This document shows, in pieces, positions 14,970-16,827 of a stretch of 16,827 nucleotides of DNA. This stretch comes from Patescibacteria group bacterium (GTDB taxonomy: Bacteria > Patescibacteria > ABY1 > JAGPKW01). Below the pieces are notes generated by a model. It was not told where the DNA came from and did not search any database. It saw only the letters and a list, made by a program, of their open reading frames with translations. The DNA is taken from contig JAIPGT010000009.1 in assembly GCA_021735565.1 (NCBI GenBank), positions 1-16,827 of the forward strand, read 5' to 3'. The first letter of the stretch is position 1. Each line of letters begins with the position of its first letter. Made by a program: the position numbers and the translations under genes.

Positions 14970-14994
14970 TTTTAAGCTTTTTTAGTGGTATAAT
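14966..14994 (+). promoter_or_regulatory. Promoter of lepB (TTGATT-17-TGGTATAAT)
   Basis: -35 TTGATT at 14966-14971 overlaps the der stop codon; 17-base spacer ending in TGG; -10 TATAAT at 14989-14994. Predicted start near 15001, about 17 bases before the ATG at 15018. Confidence 0.8.
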
Positions 14995-15017
14995 TTGATT
15001 AAGTATTTTAATTTTTT

Positions 15018-15569
15018 ATGGAAAATAAATTTAAATTATTATTAAAAAATATATTTGAGTTTTTAAAAACTCTTGTTTTTTCTTTGTTATTAGTTGTTTT
15101 TATAAGGTATTTTATAATTTCCCCTTTTTCTGTAAAAGGAAAATCTATGGAACCTTCTTTTTATGAAGGAGAATACCTTATTGTTGATGAAATAAGTTAT
15201 AGATTTAAGGAACCTAAAAGAGGGGATGTTGTAGTTTTAAAGTATACCGATAAAGGAACTTCTGAATTTTTAATAAAAAGAATAGTAGCATTGCCTGGCG
15301 AGGAAATTATTATTAATAATGGAAAAGTTCTTATTAAAAATGAAGAAAATCCTGATGGTTTTTATTTAGAAGAAGATTATATATCTGAAAACATAGAAAC
15401 TTTTGGAAATATAAAAGAATCAGTTTTGGAAGATAATTATTTTATTTTAGGTGATAATAGGCCTAATAGTCTAGATTCTAGATATTTTGGTCCTATATCA
15501 AAAGATCAAATAATAGGCAGGGTATTTTTAAGAGGATACCCTTTTGATAGATTTACTTTATTTAATTAA
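15018..15569 (+). CDS. lepB: Signal peptidase I
   Basis: Cleaves signal peptides of exported proteins at the outer face of the membrane. The compact 183-residue protein resembles the short Gram-positive form with one N-terminal helix (about 13-35). The Ser-Lys dyad is visible: Ser43 in VKGKSMEPSFYEGEY and Lys87 in FLIKRIVALPGEEI; the family boxes RGDVVVLK, GDNRPNSLDSRYFGPI and IIGRVFLRGYPFDRF are all present. Its substrates here probably include the repeat protein encoded at 1120. It starts after AATTTTTT from its own promoter and is followed after 8 bases by the HisRS-like gene. Confidence 0.96.
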   Translation: MENKFKLLLKNIFEFLKTLVFSLLLVVFIRYFIISPFSVKGKSMEPSFYEGEYLIVDEISYRFKEPKRGDVVVLKYTDKGTSEFLIKRIVALPGEEIIINNGKVLIKNEENPDGFYLEEDYISENIETFGNIKESVLEDNYFILGDNRPNSLDSRYFGPISKDQIIGRVFLRGYPFDRFTLFN

Positions 15570-15577
15570 ATTATTTT

Positions 15578-16827
15578 ATGCCAGTAAGTAAAAAACAAGA
15601 AAAAATATTTTTAGAACATGAGTATATAGATTTAATTTCTAGAAAAGTTACTGAAATAGCTTATTCTCATGGTTATAAAAAATTATTACTTAACACAACA
15701 TATAAAACTTCAAAATTTAAAAAAGTAAAAGATTTTGATACCTCTTCTCTTATTATGTTTGATTATGCAAAAGAAAAGAATTTTATAAAAAATAATGGAA
15801 TTTTATCTTTTTTAGCTTCTTTTTCTTCTCAAATTAAAGATTTTCCAGATTCTGAAATACACAAACTTTTTTATATTGGTAAATTTGTTGAGAGTTTAGA
15901 ATCTCAATCAAAAATAAAGAAAATAAACGAATTTTCTAATTTTGGATTTTCTGTTATTGGTAATTTTGATCATGTTACAGATGTTGAACTTATTCAAATT
16001 GCTCATGAAATATTAACTGATTTAGGCCTTGAATGTAGAGTTAGAGTTAATATTACTGGATGTGTTGATTGTATAAAAAATTATAGAAAAATTCTTTCTG
16101 ATTATTTAAAAACAAAAAAAGGAGCTCTTTGCTCAACATGTGCTAAGAATGTTATAAAAAATCCATTTTCTGTTTTATCTTGTACTAATAAATCTTGCCA
16201 AAAAATAATTATGGAGGCGCCTCTTATAGTTGATCATCTCTGTGAATCTTGTAATAATTATTCTTTATCTGTTGTTGAATTTTTAGATGATATAAATATT
16301 CCTTATATTTTAGATCCTAAATTAATTGATTCTGACGGAATCTATAATAGTGTTATATATAAATTTGAAATTACTAATAATAATGATTCTTACATAATCG
16401 GTGAAGGTGGTCATTTTACTGAACTTGCTGGTAGTTTATCTTGTAGACATAAAGTTTGTGGTTTTGATTTAAATTTTGAGCAAATTATAAAAAGATTAAA
16501 AGATTATAATGTTCCTATAAATATTTATAATCCAGATGTTTATATTGCTCAGATAGGAGAATTAGCAAGAAAAGAAGTAATATTACTTTTTAAAGAATTA
16601 AGACAAAAAGGAGTTTCTGTTTATATTAATGCTACTGAAAAGAAACTTATGAAACAAATTTCTGAAGCTAAAACTATGAAAGCTAAATTAATGGTTATTA
16701 TAGGTCAAGAAGAAATTCAAAATAAAACGGCTATTATAAGAGATATATCAGATAATGTTCAAGAAGTTATTAATTTTAATAAATTAAATAAGGAAATATA
16801 TAAAAGATTAATAGATAAAATTTTTAT
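15578..16827 (+). CDS. HisRS-like protein lacking catalytic motifs (3' end outside window)
   Basis: The frame is open from ATG 15578 to the window edge: 416 codons, close to full length for histidyl-tRNA synthetase (E. coli 424). Order of domains follows HisRS: degenerate class II core, an insertion domain, core end, and a clear anticodon-binding domain from PDVYIAQIGELARKE to KKLMKQISEAK, VIIGQEE and IIRDISDNVQEV. Eight cysteines in the insertion (162/165, 185/188, 202/207, 222/225) match the zinc form found in many bacterial HisRS (CxxC and LCxxC patterns). Catalytic motifs are altered: motif 2 FRxERP reads VESLES with Glu105 for the ATP-binding Arg; RGLDYY reads DSDGIY, Asp251 replacing the Arg; GGRYD reads GGHFT (277-281); the EMYTF and LRPEGT segments are absent. 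It probably cannot make histidyl-adenylate. A regulatory (HisZ-like) or tRNA-binding role is inferred. Confidence 0.75.
   Translation, partial: MPVSKKQEKIFLEHEYIDLISRKVTEIAYSHGYKKLLLNTTYKTSKFKKVKDFDTSSLIMFDYAKEKNFIKNNGILSFLASFSSQIKDFPDSEIHKLFYIGKFVESLESQSKIKKINEFSNFGFSVIGNFDHVTDVELIQIAHEILTDLGLECRVRVNITGCVDCIKNYRKILSDYLKTKKGALCSTCAKNVIKNPFSVLSCTNKSCQKIIMEAPLIVDHLCESCNNYSLSVVEFLDDINIPYILDPKLIDSDGIYNSVIYKFEITNNNDSYIIGEGGHFTELAGSLSCRHKVCGFDLNFEQIIKRLKDYNVPINIYNPDVYIAQIGELARKEVILLFKELRQKGVSVYINATEKKLMKQISEAKTMKAKLMVIIGQEEIQNKTAIIRDISDNVQEVINFNKLNKEIYKRLIDKIF

Noticed and set aside
1..16827. CRISPR arrays, insertion sequences, tRNA genes, prophage
   Set aside because: No spaced direct repeats, transposase motifs, cloverleaf-like segments or inverted-repeat borders were seen by eye on either strand.

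Overview
The window is a very AT-rich, gene-dense stretch with every gene on the + strand, short or negative gene spacing, AGA-dominated arginine codons and reduced protein sizes. Gene content and divergence (actinobacterial/CPR-style secreted muramidase-like protein, LytR_C-type LCP protein, shortened housekeeping enzymes, degenerate PriA- and HisRS-like proteins) suggest a Candidate Phyla Radiation (Patescibacteria) bacterium, possibly Parcubacteria-like; this placement is inference. The genetic code looks standard: TAA, TAG and TGA all end genes, and full-length mraY, ftsW, lgt and der contain no in-frame TGA.

Layout. (1) 2-661: 3' two thirds of fmt. (2) 760-1062: rpmA (L27) behind a perfect consensus promoter and closed by an intrinsic terminator. 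(3) 1120-5154: a secreted transglycosylase-like protein with four C-terminal repeats, a Memo/LigB-like protein with no histidine at all, and a PriA-like protein encoded as two ATGA-overlapping genes whose helicase part has lost its ATPase motifs but keeps all eight zinc cysteines. (4) 5192-9731: a probable envelope operon: small membrane protein, mraY, HIT protein, ftsW, lgt, and a membrane-anchored DsbA-like thioredoxin-fold protein. (5) 9771-10126: RNase P RNA (rnpB). (6) 10145-12107: polyprenyl-phosphate sugar-1-P transferase and pth. (7) 12182-14969: LCP ligase and der. (8) 15018-16827: lepB, then a HisRS-like protein running off the window that keeps the Zn insertion and anticodon domain but lacks catalytic residues.

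The genes combine cell-envelope construction (lipid I synthesis, glycan polymerisation, lipoprotein modification, signal-peptide cleavage, glycopolymer initiation and attachment) with translation and RNA processing (Fmt, L27, RNase P, Pth, Der). Two themes stand out. First, three proteins (Memo-like, PriA-like, HisRS-like) keep fold and zinc signatures but have lost active-site residues, so they look like maintained pseudoenzymes. Second, expression signals are uniform: TTGAnn-17-TGnTATAAT promoters, one predicted to give a leaderless mRNA, and start codons without Shine-Dalgarno sequences that usually follow a T-tract.
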